A stretch of 64,000 nucleotides of DNA from Laccaria trichodermophora (GCA_018417955.1 JACTVC010000032.1:124001-188000); one strand, 5' to 3'. Counted from the stretch's first letter, positions 1 through 13,600 are shown. Notes: generated from the sequence alone by a model not told the origin. Numbers and translations: made by a program.

Positions 1-16
1 GGCGAAGAGAAGGTCA

Positions 17-439
17 TCATAGGATTTTGAAAAGTGTGAGCCGAATGGGGTCAGCGCGCACCTTTTTAGAGCCACATATGGTTGTTTGCACTAAGGGGTG
101 GGAACGATTGGTATCAAAGTCTGGATAGAGGTCTTGCAGAAAATGGCGAGCGCCAGTAAGATACTTTGGAGCAGATGCGATGAATTTTGACGTGTAAGCA
201 ACGTAACGAGAGAGATTTTGAGGAGTTGGGGTTAAGGGTAAAGAAAATGTTAAACAGAAATTGATGTAGTCTCGTGCACCGGTTGCGTATCCCTTCGCGG
301 TACTGATTTCGATAGCGCTGGTTTGTAAATGTTGTGCGCGATCATCCAAGGCTTCCAGCGACATCGGAGGACGAGCATTCCTCGTGTGGGTGGAATGCCC
401 GCCCAATGCGCTCAAAAGCACAGCCTCCATCGCTGGCAA
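17..439 (-). pseudogene. Tyrosine recombinase N-terminal fragment of the DIRS-like element
   Basis: The 140-residue frame reads as the SAM-like core-binding half of a DIRS-type tyrosine recombinase. It has the stretch PTPQNLSRYVAYTSKFIASA, then a short helix, then GSKKVRADP, a pattern I know from many Agaricomycete DIRS recombinases. The catalytic R..H-x-x-R..Y domain would follow on the minus strand beyond base 1 and is not in the window. The frame stops at base 17, and the upstream RNase H frame overlaps it in a different phase. It cannot encode an active enzyme as it stands here. Confidence 0.75.
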
Positions 440-1207
440 AAGATCGCGTGGGGATCAAATAGGCAGACGCGTGTATCAGGGAATTGATGAGCGAAGTCAT
501 CAAGAAGCAGACGCGAGAGAAGGTCAGCTTGAATATTAAGCTTGCCTTCGATATGTCGTACACGTAAGTCAATATGAGACCTGGAGGAGGACACCATTAT
601 GCATGGCTTGGGAAGCAGAAAGGCTGTTGAGGACACCGACAGAGTCAAGGCTGTCAGTAACTCAGCAAGAGACGGCGAGGCGGTGTTGGTAGCAGCGTGG
701 TAAACTGCAGAGAAAATGGCTACAAGCTCAAGAAAGAATATGTCGACTTTAATATTTGCCGGAGGTGGTTGTAATTGATAAACAAAGCCTTCCAATCCAT
801 AAACAAAGGCAAAGGCAGTAGTAAGAGCCATCGTCAATCAACCGTACACCAATTGCTTTGGGAATTGTTTCTGCAAGCCATGTGAGTTCAGCTCGAACAG
901 TTGCATTGATGAAAATTTTCGGGTTGCGGACTTTACCGCTTGTTTTGCGATATAGCTCGCTTAAAGCTGGTCGGCCCCAGGGAAGGACGTCGAGCAGCCA
1001 ATTCAAATGGCCTCCAAGTCGTTGCCAGTCACGAAGTCGTGGTTGTCGATCAGCGGTAGCGAGGAATAAGTGAATTTTTGAAATAATATCAGTGATCGTG
1101 TCTGGCGAAAGGGTGATCCTCAAAGAGGCAGGAAATGGTTTCCCATAGCGACAAAAGCTGAACCTGTCAACGTGGGCGAAGGCGGCCATGGAAGTATATG
1201 AGATCAT
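412..1207 (-). pseudogene. RNase H / connection region of the DIRS-like element
   Basis: Two overlapping minus-strand frames cover this stretch. The upstream one (749-1207) contains the thumb-connection part with the phrases LRDWQRLGGHLNWLLDVLPW and RPALSELYRKTSG. The downstream one (412-837) ends in the RNase H tail with VRHIEGKLNIQADLLSRLL, where the H..N..D arrangement fits the end of DIRS/Ty3-like RNase H domains. A frameshift around 0.8 kb separates them. The order RT to RNase H to recombinase is kept on both sides, so these are parts of one former polyprotein. Confidence 0.7.
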
Positions 1208-1266
1208 CGGCTAAACTCCAGCCGAAGAAATCATCCATGTAAACATGAAGTCCCAAAATGTTGAAT

Positions 1267-1539
1267 TTACGGATGGCAATCCAACATATGAGACCAGACA
1301 CGATTACCAAAGACAAGACGACGAACAATGTGCAGATGATTATCAACCCTAACGACCTGACGTAGTTGCCAGACAGGGTGGGCAGGCAGATTGAGAAAGG
1401 CTGATGCGACGTCAGATTTGAAAGTGATTAGTTTTTGCTGAGGATATGCAGCTCGAGCTTCGCGTAGAACAAAACCAAAAGAGTGCATGTCATCGCATGT
1501 CATCGTATGAAACATGCCCCTCAGATTTAGGGATTCCAC
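1267..1539 (-). pseudogene. Reverse transcriptase fragment of the DIRS-like element
   Basis: The 90-residue frame carries FKSDVASAFLNLPAHPVWQL, matching the first catalytic block of DIRS-type reverse transcriptases (D followed by A-F and the P-x-H-P phrase). The following phrase RRLVFGNRVW sits where family members have a glycine-rich F-G sequence. The frame then breaks before the second catalytic block, and the YxDD-type motif is not open in any nearby frame. This is a partial, dead palm domain. Confidence 0.7.
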
Positions 1540-1742
1540 TGTTCAAGCCTGAGCTGCTATGATCGGTAACTACTCGTGGCTTGTCATGCTGCCAAATCAC
1601 AAACATGGGAGAAAACTTCATCCCCGGGAGAAGGTCTGAGATTGGAAGTGGGGATGACCATCTTTCCGCTTGTAGTTCTTTGTCACGGAAGGAACGGATT
1701 GCGTCAAGGTCTTCGCGGAGACTGGCGAAGTTGTCAGAAAGA

Positions 1743-2593
1743 TCAGGATTGGATGTCAGGGTGCTCTGTCAGGGTGCTCGATGTGAGGCACGCTTCATGG
1801 TCTCGTGCTTTGTGCTTTCCTCCACATTCTGAACAAATCCCATGCTTACGCCTGAAAGCACAGGGATCAGGGCATATGCCAAGGCTCCAGTTTTGACAAG
1901 GAATTGCCGCACGCTTCGAGGGACCAGTGAAGTCAGCGGCCTCACATTTACATAGCATTTGTGCTAATAGTGGCAGCTGGAAACGACTGCGGTCATCCAT
2001 TCGGTAGGGGCTGCGAGCATATCGATCACGAGCTTCAGCATCGACATTGATAGCGACGGAAGGTTCATAAGGCGCAGCACGAAAGAGCTCAATAACCATG
2101 TCTTGATAGTTATTAAGCTCATTGAGACGATGTGGATACAGCAGAACGACGCCTGTTTTCCATGCCTGAAAAACCCGAGCCCATTCCGCTTCGTTCCTAA
2201 CCACTTTCCTAGCCAAATACTGATCCTTTCGTACCAACGAAAACCCCCCGCAAACTCCTTCGCATCGTCATTGTGACTAAATCCCCGATCCATCGAAGCA
2301 TGCAGCTTTTCAAAGTCGACATACTGATCTTGAATGATAGGTCGCCACAATGGACGAGGGATCGGGTCAACGAGGGGCTGCAATTGCATGAGGTCGATGA
2401 TCGGATCAATGGCTTTGTCAGAGTTGAACGACTGGCGAAGCTTCCATGTCGCTTGTAGATGAGAGTCGAGAAGTGTGTGCTCTGAGAGAGCAGAGAGGTG
2501 AGGTGCTGCTGATAGAATCGAGGCTGGAATAGTGGCAGAAGAGGAAGGCGAGACATTGAGAAGTTTAATGATGTCGTCCAAAGGATATGACAT
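1743..2593 (-). pseudogene. Gag-like protein with C-terminal cysteine cluster (DIRS-like element), frameshifted
   Basis: Two minus-strand frames (1964-2593 and 1743-2237) read as one protein after a shift near 2.2 kb. The first part begins MSYPLDDIIKLLNVSPS and is helical. The second carries RVFQAWKTGVVLLYPHR and ends in a cluster C-x7-C-x3-C-x6-H-x2-C-x2-C followed by GKHKARDHEAC. This CCCH/CCHC-like end is common in gag proteins of Agaricomycete DIRS elements and would bind RNA. Other frames over the same bases are shadows. Confidence 0.6.
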
Positions 2594-2635
2594 GGTTTGA
2601 GATCCGATTGGTGGACGAGTCTGATTGATTTTTGC

Positions 2636-3058
2636 TCAAAGAAGTGCCCACGCAATAACTTCAGATATGTAGTTCGGTCCTTGACCAGTAGGGTTTGGAC
2701 GCTCAAAAAGTTCTTGTCGACGCTCTCTGAACCTGAGAAGTTCTTCGGCAGTGAGTCCTTCAGGGGTGGACGATCGTGATGGGTGAGATGAAGGATTCTC
2801 AGGATGGGAAGGTTGGGTTGTGGAAGACGCATTCGACTGTGCTGGCAATGGTTGTGTACTAGAACCTCCTCCGGCACCTTGTAACCGCATACGTTCATTG
2901 ACCTGTTGAACGTAGTCCCCCTTCTGCCGAAGATATTCCAATCGCCCTGAGATTCTCCACAAAATGGTTGTATTTGACGACATCATCCACGAGTTTCTGT
3001 GCAGCGATGGTCCTTTGTTGAACATCTTCAGGGCTGTTATCGTGGTTTTCATGGTTCA
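2636..3058 (-). pseudogene. N-terminal gag-like segment of the DIRS-like element
   Basis: From an ATG at 3058 the minus strand reads MNHENHDNSPEDVQQRTIAA and a short coiled-coil-like stretch, then hits a stop near 2.9 kb. The continuing low-complexity segment, rich in S, P, T and Q with the phrase LTAEELLRFRERRQELFERP, is in another frame. I infer one frameshift in an N-terminal gag region. Its join to the next gag segment (start 2593) would need a further splice or shift. Confidence 0.45.
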
Positions 3059-3433
3059 TGGTAGATATGAAATGTAGATTGCAACGTGAGATGCTGTATA
3101 TCGTAAAAAATGGTGCAAAGAAGGGCTACGTCTTCACACAGAAACTCGTTAGTATTATTTCTTAAGAAGAGGGGTCGGCGATGCCGGGAACGCCAAGGCT
3201 CACCGTGCTGAAATCGTAGTCTTTTGATGAGAAGCAGAGGGGTAGGCGATGCCTGAAGACTGGGTTGCCACACGTGCTGCTTGATCAGTCTGGATGGCTT
3301 CCCCAGGATTTTATACCCCTCCTATGGGCAATAACGCTTGACTCAGCATTGCTAATATATAGCGCTAAGTCAGAGCGGTGCGGAGGAGAGTCATCTGAGA
3401 CGATGGTGAATGCGATGAGTGAGCAAAGAATGT
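3059..3433. other. Flank between DIRS-like element and LTR retroelement
   Basis: No supported gene. Short sequences around GCGATGCC recur (about 3,178 and 3,248), perhaps part of the DIRS leader. The stretch ends at the LTR element's target site. Confidence 0.5.
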
Positions 3434-3438
3434 CACGG
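3434..3438. repeat. Target site duplication CACGG, left copy
   Basis: CACGG lies directly outside the left LTR and recurs directly outside the right LTR at 14172-14176, as expected for integrase-made 5-bp duplications. Confidence 0.85.
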
Positions 3439-3806
3439 TGTGAAACCGAAGGGCTGATCGGGACTTCTCGACGAAGGCGTGAGTGCGAGATGGCGGCGGA
3501 GAATATTCGGGGTACGCGAGAGAGTGTTTGTAATGTGGTGCCGCGAGGCGATACCACGTTGAGAATATCCTGTGACCCAGGAACTGGGGCGCGGTCACCC
3601 GGCGCAGGACTCTTGTATCCCGGAGGGGAGGCATAAGGTTGCCTAGCCGTATAGAAAAGGGGTGACTCCGTCCACATGTAATATATGATGTGGTTGCAAA
3701 GTGAGTATCTTTGTTGTGAATGCAACGCTATACAGAGTAGGGATAAATACAAGTAAATACGATGATTCTAAGTCACGCATGGAGTATGTACTACCACACC
3801 GTTACA
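3439..3806 (-). repeat. Left LTR (element's 3' LTR)
   Basis: 368 bp beginning TGTGAAACCG and ending CCGTTACA on the plus strand. Read base by base it equals 13804-14171. It keeps the TG..CA ends of retroviral-type LTRs. Confidence 0.95.
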
Positions 3807-3821
3807 AAGCCCCCCCGTGAG
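3807..3821 (-). other. Polypurine-tract-like sequence before the element's 3' LTR
   Basis: On the minus strand the bases directly before the LTR read CACGGGGGGGCTT, a G run that suits second-strand priming. Its position fits; the short pyrimidine interruption next to the LTR is atypical. Confidence 0.5.
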
Positions 3822-4676
3822 ATTGGAGCATCGTTTCTATAGCGTTGCCCATAAACTTGAGTTTTCGATCTGTCTCTTGCTCCTCTTTTGCTTTCTTGTA
3901 ACCGACGGACAGGGTTGCATGGTTGCCCAACGTCTCTCCATAGTTGATCCTTCATTAACATCCATGATTGTGGGTCGTTTGTCATTTTATACGGCTGCAT
4001 GGGGTCCGTCTCCGTTGGCTTAGTAATTTTAGGTCGCTCGTCCGGGTCAAATCAGGTAATTCAATCAGCCTGGAAGTTAAGACAGTAGGTCGGGATGGAT
4101 GGTTCAGTCTATCTGTTACGATATCTGAAGTTAGTGATGGTAGAGGAGACCAGGAGTAGTTGGCCAGAGGAGAAAGCAGTTTAAGCGGAAGTCTTGTTCT
4201 TCGTAAAGTCCTCGTTAGTAATATGGTCGGTAGTAATGTGATCTTGACTAGAACAAGCAAGGTATATGCTTCCGACTCCGCCACCCAGGCATGAGGGTAG
4301 GACTATATAGTGGTATTGGCGACCTAGGCTGCAGCGTCATAGTGTCTCCTATATGTGGATCGTATTTTGCGTATAGCTTGCAGGATGCTGTGCATGTTAC
4401 TTTCGCGCTCATGGGCAGCGAGACATTATGCAGTAACCCCGTAGTTGCGAGAGTGTGAGTAATGGATGCCAGTAGTGGGGTGACTAAGGTTATGTCGCTA
4501 GTGGATGAAGGGAGCCTGAAGGCATGAGTTGATGGGTTATGATAGCGAGAGATAGGAAATCGTTTGGGAGGTGGAGAATAGTGCTCAGATAGAGCTGGTG
4601 GTCGGTGACCAGATTGAGGGGAAGGGCACCCAGCACGATGATGGAGTTCCAGCAGAGACGGGGTATTGGGGGAGTT
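3822..4676 (-). other. 3' non-coding part of the LTR element
   Basis: About 0.86 kb between the stop codon of the giant ORF and the 3' LTR. Only short frames occur and no protein family is recognised. It could hold the packaging or polyadenylation region. Confidence 0.5.
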
Positions 4677-7600
4677 TCAAGGTTGTCGTAGTCCTTGATG
4701 TATTGACTTGTGAGTAGATGGTGACCTGACCATCAGGGCTTTTGGCGCAGATGTGACATCCTTCTGAATTTGTGCAGTATTGAAAGGGCTCAGCCGAGGA
4801 CAGGTCAGTCGCTCATTCTCTTTACGACAGCCTGGGGCGTGTAACCTCGTTCGTCGAGCTTGCTTCGTTAATTCCTTCCTGAACCAGAAACTTCGGCCCA
4901 ATTCGTCGTTTTCTCTGAACATTTGCCTCGGGATCAGTTGCAATCCATTTGCTTCAGCAACTACAGCAGCCTGGACAGGCGCGAATTCCCTTGAAACTGG
5001 CGTTTTATGGAGCATTAAGTTGAGTGGGAAGGGTTCTAAAGAGTTTGTTCTGTCGAAATCATTCATTGACTCATTATAGGGCACTTCTCTGCTAGGCGAA
5101 GCTTCATTCATTGCTACGTTAGGATTATTTGAGACGGGATGCAGCTCCATGCAGCCTGAAACAGTTTCAGTGGCGCGGTCGATGGGGGTCACTAGAGCAG
5201 CGTGCAGGTCGCGCTTAAGAGGATAGCCCTTGTATTTGTCAAAGCATGAGATACTCTCCTTCAAGTATCGTCGTTTTTGGTGTTCTTCCATCCCATTCGG
5301 CCATGTATCTAAATGGCAATTATCTATTTCTTCTACTTCGACACACCCTTGTCTGCGTCTAAGGCCCTTTTGAACCTTCATTGCCCAACTAACGTTGAGC
5401 AGGGATCGCTCACAGCATAGTAAGGAGTCCTTGCCCTCCGAGTCGGAAGCGGGCACACTCAGGCTAATTCTCTTCCTCCACGAAGTGCTGCATAGCAATT
5501 CGGACGAATGGTAGGCATTGCATACCTCACAGGGGCGATTCGTCCCGTTGTCCGTTATTTGCTTTATCCGTAACGGTCCATCTGCGCAACTGTCATAGGA
5601 GCATCCTGCGTCGTGGGTGCCAGAGGGGGCATGTATATTGGTGAAACGAATGAACCTAGAGAGATAGACCGGTATAGTCTCATGACACTGTTCTCCTGGG
5701 TCTGTCCGATTTAGGGGCAAAGAGTTCATCTCGATTTGATGATTCATTCTAGTCTCGCTGAATTCATCCTTAACTGCCTTCTCCGAGTCTAGAGGGCTTC
5801 TGTGCTTTCCCTCGGCTGCGAGTGGTCTGGTGTAAACCTCTAGGATTTGACTATCAATGGCGTCTTCCCATCGCCTTGTAGGGTAAGCGGCCTGGCTAGG
5901 TACAGCAGTCGCCCTTATGGGTACACTATTGTTATCCAATGGAGAATTGGTTTCATGTCTGGGTGAACGGTGAACGGTGGCAACGGCCCCCCAAGCGACT
6001 AGTTGTTGATTGACCCTTTTAAGGACTCGCGCCCATTCTAAGGCTGCGTGATTGATGATAAAGGTGTCTCCCTCCCTTTCGTAGTAGATTCCTGCTGATT
6101 TAAATGTCCACTTCCCCGAGGCGATTACTTGACCTATTCGCTCGTTGGTTACATCTGGCATAGCCCCCCATCCGTTTGTTAGATGAATTTCACATCGCTC
6201 CTTGGGTAGCTTATCGACTAATTGAGGCATTTTGTTAACCACCTCCCATACTCCTTTCGATCTGTTATGGCTAAAGGTTACTTCAAGATCCCTTACTAGT
6301 GTAGGCTGGCCTTGTCGTAGTCTGATTCTTGGGGTCAGGTTCAAGGTGCTTGTATATAATCGGTAGGATTTATTCGCTATTGGGTGTTCTGGTTCGAGAT
6401 TATTCGCGCGAGCATCCTTGGTCTGTTCGAGGATAATTATAGAATCCGCGCTCTGCTGTCGTTCCACAACCCCACTTAGGAGGTCAAGCAGGGGAGTTGT
6501 GATCATAGAGTAGGGAGAAGCATGATTTAGGAAATGAATGGCCGTTTCGAAGGATATCGGTCGCTGGTTCGATGACATAGGATGAGCAAGGGTCGAGGTA
6601 GCTTGCACTTCCTCCTTAAGCGCTAGCCATTCTAATTGCAAGAGTTTTTGTCCTAATAGCAACACGATTGTGTGACTCCTGTAGTCTTTTATGGGACTTG
6701 ATACTAAGAATAACCCCGACACAGCTGCGGCTCCTAACAATTTGTCTGGGCAGATTGAATGTCCTTTCCCGTCTTTTGAATAGATCGTGAAGTCGAACAC
6801 GGGTGACTGCAGGGATATAAGATTGAGTAGCATTCCTTCGATCCACCAAGGTCTTAAGCGGCATCGAAAGACGGTTTTTACTTCAGAGACTTCAGCAGTT
6901 TCGAGTCGGATTGACCCTGTTAGGATATCCAACGAAGATGCTTGGGGTCCCTTCAAAAGCAGTCGACCTGTAGCTTTAAGCTTAGCTGGTTGCGCTTCGT
7001 TCGTGGGTTCTGAGGTCGATTGAATATTAGGTAGCGGCGGGGTTTGAATTCGCGCTTTTACATGTTTTAATCGATCATTCATCTCATAGGCTGCAACATT
7101 TCTAGGCCACACTCTAGACGATCCTTCTCTAAACTCGGGGAATGTTTCTGGGTTAAGGTCAAGTGGCTCGTCTCTGTTCCGCTCTAGAGGATTCTTCGAA
7201 AAGGCTGTGATCTCCAATTCCCAGGGGAGGCAGCCCTTGATTCGACCATCATGTTCCGGGGCAGCTGCTATCAGATACCCCATAATCTCTAGTGTTCTAG
7301 GAACATTTGTCTTCATAGCTTCTGCAGAATCTGTCGTCTTACTCAAGAGCTCTCCTTCTTGGGGTCTGTCAGTCTCAACATCCATGTCATGTAAATGTCC
7401 TTTGTCTCGAGGTTTGTCCGTAGTAACCTCTGGGTCAGGCAGATACCCAACTACTTCGGGCTTTTTGTCTCGAGGTCTGTCAATCACAACATCCAGGTCA
7501 TGTAGGCATCCTTCGTCTCGAGGTTTGTTCATAGTAACACCTGGGTCGTGCGGATACCCAACTGCTTCCCCCCCTAGGACATGCCACGGGAGAAGGCTGG

Positions 7601-10600
7601 CGACAATGATGGTTAAGGAGGAGGCAATCATTATGTCTTGACCCTCCGTGCCTAAGGTAACAGTAGAAGGCCGGATGAGGGCCTCGTTCGAGGTCATGAA
7701 TTCTGTGTGCTGTTTCGCGCTATCCTTAGGTCTTGCGCGTGCTACAGCCTTCCCATGGATGAAGAACCCCGTCGTATACACTGCCGAGATTTCAACTGCT
7801 AGATTGCAGTGCCGAGCAGAGGCGGCGAATATTACGCGCCCGAATAACTCGCGATGCTCAATGATGAACTTAGTGACACTTAGTTTGCTGACGGTTTGAA
7901 GATCCTCGACAGGTTCCATCGTCTTCGCGGAGGTTCGTCCCAAAGCTCTGGAGACTAGGGATAGTCCTTTGCTCTTCCTCCTTTCATAACGCCTAATTCT
8001 TTGCCAGTCATGGTGAAATGCAAGCACTCGATGATAAGTTGCGACCGGTAACACTTTGGTTTGGTCAAAGACTTTGTGCATTTTGACGGTGACTCTATCG
8101 CGCTTTATAGCAGCGAACGATCCCTCCAGATTATTCTGAGTTGCGCATGTGACCCACATGAACAAGCAACGCCCATCCCTTTCTTCAATTTTGTCGGGAT
8201 CTAAATCTTCGAGAACCTTATGAATAACGTCACGTTTCCTGGAAGGAGGACAATTCCAAAGGACTTGTTTGGAGCGGGCATAGATGCACTCCACACACGG
8301 TAGGCTGGAGCGTACATCAGAATTGTCTGGTTCAATGGTTGCTCCTTTCCTTGTTCTGTCATGCAGAAATTCCTCTCTAGTCACGGTTGTAGGCCCCCCA
8401 GCCCAGAATAATTGGTCGAAGGGTTTAGCTTCTGTGTTACTAGCGAGGTTCATGTATCTCTCTTTGTCTGCTTCCCTACTACGGGTGTAGGATTCTCTTT
8501 CGTCTTTCGAACTGTTAATTTCTGCATTCATTGCATACGTAGCATGCGAATGATTACTACCGTAGCATAGCGTAGGTCTTTTGTGGTATTCGACCCGCAG
8601 CCAGGGAGCTGACAACTCCTTGTGGATTCGGTTGACTGCTAATCGTATGTCCAATACGGTAAAACCGAAAGCTCCCTTATTGAAGCTGTAAGTTTGGCCT
8701 TGAGCACGTTCTCCACTTATGAAATGGAGTCTAATTCCGGTAATTATAACGTCGCAATGGTAGGTAAGGAAGGCGTGATTCGGAGTTGGTAACGTTTCCC
8801 GCCCACGTTGAGCGTAGGAGGTCCTCAATTTCAGACTTAGTTTGCGCAAATGGGATGCAGCAGGTGCTCTGGGGCGAATGATGATTCTTGCTGGTTTCGG
8901 TGATTGCTGCACAGAACAGCTTTTTGATTCATGAACAGATATAAAATCCGGTACTAGAAGGTCCCCAGTTCTTCCTATACTCTGTCTCCTATTTGCAGCA
9001 GGGTCATGCGCAAAGTTCGGCCTTAAGGTAGGAGCCGGAGGAGACTTCGAGATTATGAACCCTTCCCCTTTCAGTAGACGATGGGACGCCAAAGATTGAC
9101 ACTGCCAGATTCCGAAGGCAGTCGACTCAGTTTGAAGAGTTGTCCGGTTGGGCTCGATAAGAGTTTCGAAGTCGATTCGGGAGTTGATAAGGAGATGGGA
9201 GTGTCGCTTCCTTTGAGCTTGTTCTCGAGTGTGTCTTCGTTTCTGGATCCTTCCATTAATTCTTTGAAGTTCTGCCCAACATGATACTTGCAGACACTGA
9301 ATAGAGAACCTAGTAAGGACCCAATAGTCCTTAATGACTTGACTGCGTAAATAGGCAACAATCCCTATGAAACCTCTGGGGATTGAGCTATAACACTCCT
9401 TTCTGGTCAGTAAATTCCTTATGAAACATTTCAAAAGTACTGTCGGATAATGTCGTGGCTTGTGGTAGGTAGGTGATAGCTCCGTTTGATCTAAATGAGG
9501 GGCCCGTAATTGTCGACTCAGAGGGGGACGGTCATAATTCGATAAGAAGCGATCCCGTTTTTGTTTGGGAATGTAGTTTGCTAATACTTGTAAGATTTGT
9601 TCTATGAATGGGTTTGCCCACACGGCTTTGGGCAATCTATTGCGTTCAGTTCCATTGGAGGTTTCGAGTTTGGTAGAAGAGGTAAGAGTTTCCTCGACTA
9701 GGCCTACTGGTCGAGGATGGGCCTCGCTTTGATCCTCGCTTTTGATCTCTACCTCCCACGGACTGTTTGATTTACTACGTGTAAACTGCGTCGTGGCTAC
9801 AGACAAAGACAGTTCTAACGCGAAGGTTTCTCTGGCAGTTCTGTTAGGTCCAGGGTTATTTGCACTCCTAATAACTGTAGGCACTTTGTTCGCGCTTCTG
9901 CAAGACGCGTGCATTCCTTTCGCGCCTATTAAGGCAGCGGGGCAGGAAGACAGTCTTATCAGGATGGAGCAGTCTATTGGGAGCGGACTTGGTAATACTG
10001 TACTCGCTAATGGCTCAAGACCATCTTCCTTATGGGGTGGACCCTGAGGGTCTACGCCCTCTTTCTTCATCTTAGCTAGTTCTAATTCCATCTCGAGTGG
10101 TCGTGTGATTTGATTAGAGATCATAGTTGTAAGATGTAGTAGTACGCGGTGAGCCGTATAAGCTTGATCGTAGAGGGATTTCACCAAGACTTGAAGTGTT
10201 TGATTCTTCGTTAAAACCATCTGGGACGCTTCCGAATGCGAGTTTCGTACGACCACGCAAAGGTCATCGGGACTGGAGCATCCTACTAGGTGCTCACTTC
10301 GACAGTTTTTTGTTCGTTCCAGTAGGGTTAGAATGCCAGGTACTGAAGCATCCTTAGCAGCGGTGAAGATAGGAAATTCGGAAGCATGATTCAACGGTGT
10401 AGTAACTGGTTCCATCCGGGTTGGCGGGTTCTTGATGGACCCAGAGCTCCAGAATTCTTCCTTTCCAACTTGGCTGCATGAAGACACTTGGGTTTTGTCA
10501 TTCAGAACCTTGGATTGAGTAGCCGCGCTCGAGGCAGCGAGCCAATTGGTGTCAGTAAAGGAAGCTTCCTGGGTAATCTTGACGAGGGTCTTTGTATTGA

Positions 10601-13600
10601 GGTAGTTCCCATGATTCCAAGAGACTGTAAAGCTTGAGAATATTCCCTCTAAGGTCGTAACATCTGAGTAGTGGGGACCCCCAAACGCAGGTTCGGATAC
10701 ATTCACAGTATTGCGATTTGTGGGCGAGAGGGCCTTAACGCCCCAAGGGATCATATGAAACAGGGACGAATCCTTTCGCTCTTCTGCCGTCCTTTCTAGC
10801 TCCTTTTCCTTCGCAATTCGATTTATTGGGGAGGCTAAGGCTTCATCACTTTTGATTCTAGCATGGATGACCGCGCGCAAGGCAGCGAACTGATTCAGGT
10901 TGGCCGAGTGGAGTTTCCCAGTAGTTTTGTAGGGGGTCTTTGGCCCGGAATAGTTCGCGCTCTTGTGAGCAGCGATGGTCAAGGCAGCGACTTCGAGGGG
11001 CGTGGGCATTCGTTTCTCGTTTTGCGAGATCCTAGGATTTGGAAATGTTCGTTCAGGAGCCAAGCTGTCTAAGGAATGGGGACTCATGAGCGCGGGCCCC
11101 AATACAGATATGAGGGTGTAGTAGGTGAGGACAATGTTCCCTATATCCCAGAGGTCCACATGGGGCTCGGTTGAGTCTTCACGCTCTACTGTCACTGTTC
11201 CTGGATCACTCTCTCCCCTAATTCGACTTGACGAGGATGCTTGCTTCTCATCATTCCGGAACTTTCCTTGAGTAGCTGCGACTACAGTAACAAGCTGTTC
11301 CGCGCTGACGGAGGAAGGTCCCCAGGTCTTATTGTCGGAAATAGTTGCTTCTGGGAGGTTCGCGCTCTTGAGAGCTGCGGTCATTTTAGAGTCGTTCGCG
11401 CTCTCCGGGGCAGTGAGAATCTTAGTCACATTTTTACCAGGTACGGCCGTTTGATTCACGCGTTGGAAGGCTGCAGAATTCGAGGATGGATCTGCCCACC
11501 TGAACTTGGACAGCAAGTGCATTTCCGGGAGTGTGTGGTCGGATAGGGGCGAAGGAATGTTGCCCCGGGGGAGGGCGACTTCAAGGGCATGTTCCTCTTC
11601 CTCTGCTACTCCTTTTCCCTTTTCTCTTCTCGGCATTGACAGCGTTACAAGATCATGATTAGAGTAGCAGGAGTCACTGACATTGTTTCTCAGGTTATTC
11701 GTGCTCTTACAAGTGATGAGCACTTCATTCGCACCCTTCTCTATGGGCACGGGTATTGAGTTTGCCTTTTTAGAGGCAGCCCAGTTCAAGAGGGTAGTCG
11801 CTCTTGTCCGGTAAGACAAAGGAGTGGTTTGTTGGTGGCCGCCAGGTCTAATCAGTGGTGGTCGAGGGTGATTAGGGCATTGACGAGGAGGGGAATTCTC
11901 ATGGACTATAATCGTTTGAGTTGTTGGGGTCCGGAATTTGTCAATTGGGAGAGATGACAGTGGACTGGTCGTTAGTGAGGAGTGGACGTTCAGCCGAGTA
12001 GCGTCGTCACCCTCGAAAGCAGTGAGATTTCGCGCTAACGAGATTGCTGGGGTGGTGGCAGATTGACTGACTGGGTCGACAGTCAATTCACCTTTACACA
12101 ATTGAGAGCTTGTATAGATGATAGGACATTGATGAAATGGGAATTTCTCTGAGAATGCGGCCGCTTGGCTCGTCCACAAGAGGAGATTCCGGCTTCCAAG
12201 GGCTTGCCGCTGGCAATTCCTCGTGTAACTACTGCGGGCATAGCTTGTGTTGGAGGGGAGAGTCCGTTCCTTTGGCGTTGTTAGGGTTTTTGGAGGCTGC
12301 GAGCCGTTGTCTGCCGTAATCGGGTCATGCTCCTCGAAAGTGGCAGATAATCGCGTTATCATGAATATCGGAGGCACGATATGGTCATCCGTTGAATTTG
12401 GGTGGACACCCTCGAAATCGTCAAGCTTGTGTGCTAACGTGGGTCTAGGAACGACATGGTTGGCCTGATAGCCAGCGGTCTTGTCTTCACACAGAGTAGT
12501 TGAGGGTGACCAGTCGTCATCTGTCGTAGCCGAGTTGCTACCTTCGAGAGCAGAGGGTAGTCGCGATGACGAGGGTATGGAAGAAGTAGAGTCGACGCCC
12601 GTCGCGGCTAAGTCGTTATCCTCAGAAGCAGCGGGTAAACGCGCTAACAAGGATAGGGAGGGTGTAGAGTCGTCATCCATCGTAGCTGAGTCATTACCCT
12701 CAGAAGCAGCAACTATTCGCGCTATCGAGGGCATGGGTGAGACTTGGGAGGTTTGATGGATCGTGTTCTCATCTTCATGCGGCGTATTCGAGGACGAGGG
12801 GCTGTTGATCAGCCGAGGGGCGCTGTCACCCTCGAAAGTTGAGAGATTACGTGCTAACGGAGATTCCGGGTTGGATTGACTGAATGGGTCGTCGATTGGT
12901 TCAACTTCGCACCATTGAGGGCTCGTTAGCGTGGGGGACTTCCGGCCTTCAAGATCCTCAAAAGCAGCGGGTATCAGCACTAGCATAGGTTTGGGAGACG
13001 TGGAGTTGTCGTCCGTCATTTCCGAGCTGTTGCCCTCGAAAGCGGCGGGTATTCGCGCTATCGAGGGTACAGGGCTACCATGAGTGGGGAAATCAGGTTC
13101 AGTGTCCGGTTTTTCCGTCATCGGCACCCCCCTCTCCTTTTCCCTAGTCCTTATCAGCGCTACGATTTCGTGACTGGAAGAGTGATTGGAGTTGCAGAAT
13201 TCGATTCTATGGCGGTCGTCATTGAAAGGGTAGGTTGTCCATTTTGTCGAGTAGAGTAACGAGGTGGTCCGCCCACAGATGCCTGGTTTAAACGGCGGCG
13301 GTTGGTGATTAGGGCGATGACGGGATGGGGATTCTTCAGGGGATATCACCATTGAGCTTGTCTGCGAGGGGAAATCCCAGCTTTCAAAGTCCTGATAACG
13401 GCAGTTTTTCACGCAACTGCGATGGGCATAGCTTGTGTTGGTTGGGAGAGATTGAGTCTTTGACGATGTCGGGGTTATTGAAAGCCTAGAACCGTTGTTC
13501 GTCGTAGCCGAGTTGTTACCATCGAAAGCAGCGGGTATTCGCGCTAACGTGGGCAAAGGCGATACAGAGCCGTTGCCCTCGAAAGCGGCGGGTATTCGCG

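Larger units (their letters stand above)
1..3058 (-). mobile_element. DIRS-like tyrosine-recombinase retrotransposon, decayed, cut by window edge
   Basis: On the minus strand the order is a gag-like protein with a cysteine-rich C-terminus, reverse transcriptase, RNase H, then the N-terminal part of a tyrosine recombinase. That order is characteristic of DIRS-type retroelements, which integrate with a tyrosine recombinase instead of a DDE integrase. The frames are broken repeatedly (at least four shifts or stops between 0.4 and 2.95 kb), so this is a relic. The catalytic half of the recombinase and the left terminus lie outside the window. No split direct repeat or terminal repeat could be paired because only one end is present. 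Confidence 0.8.
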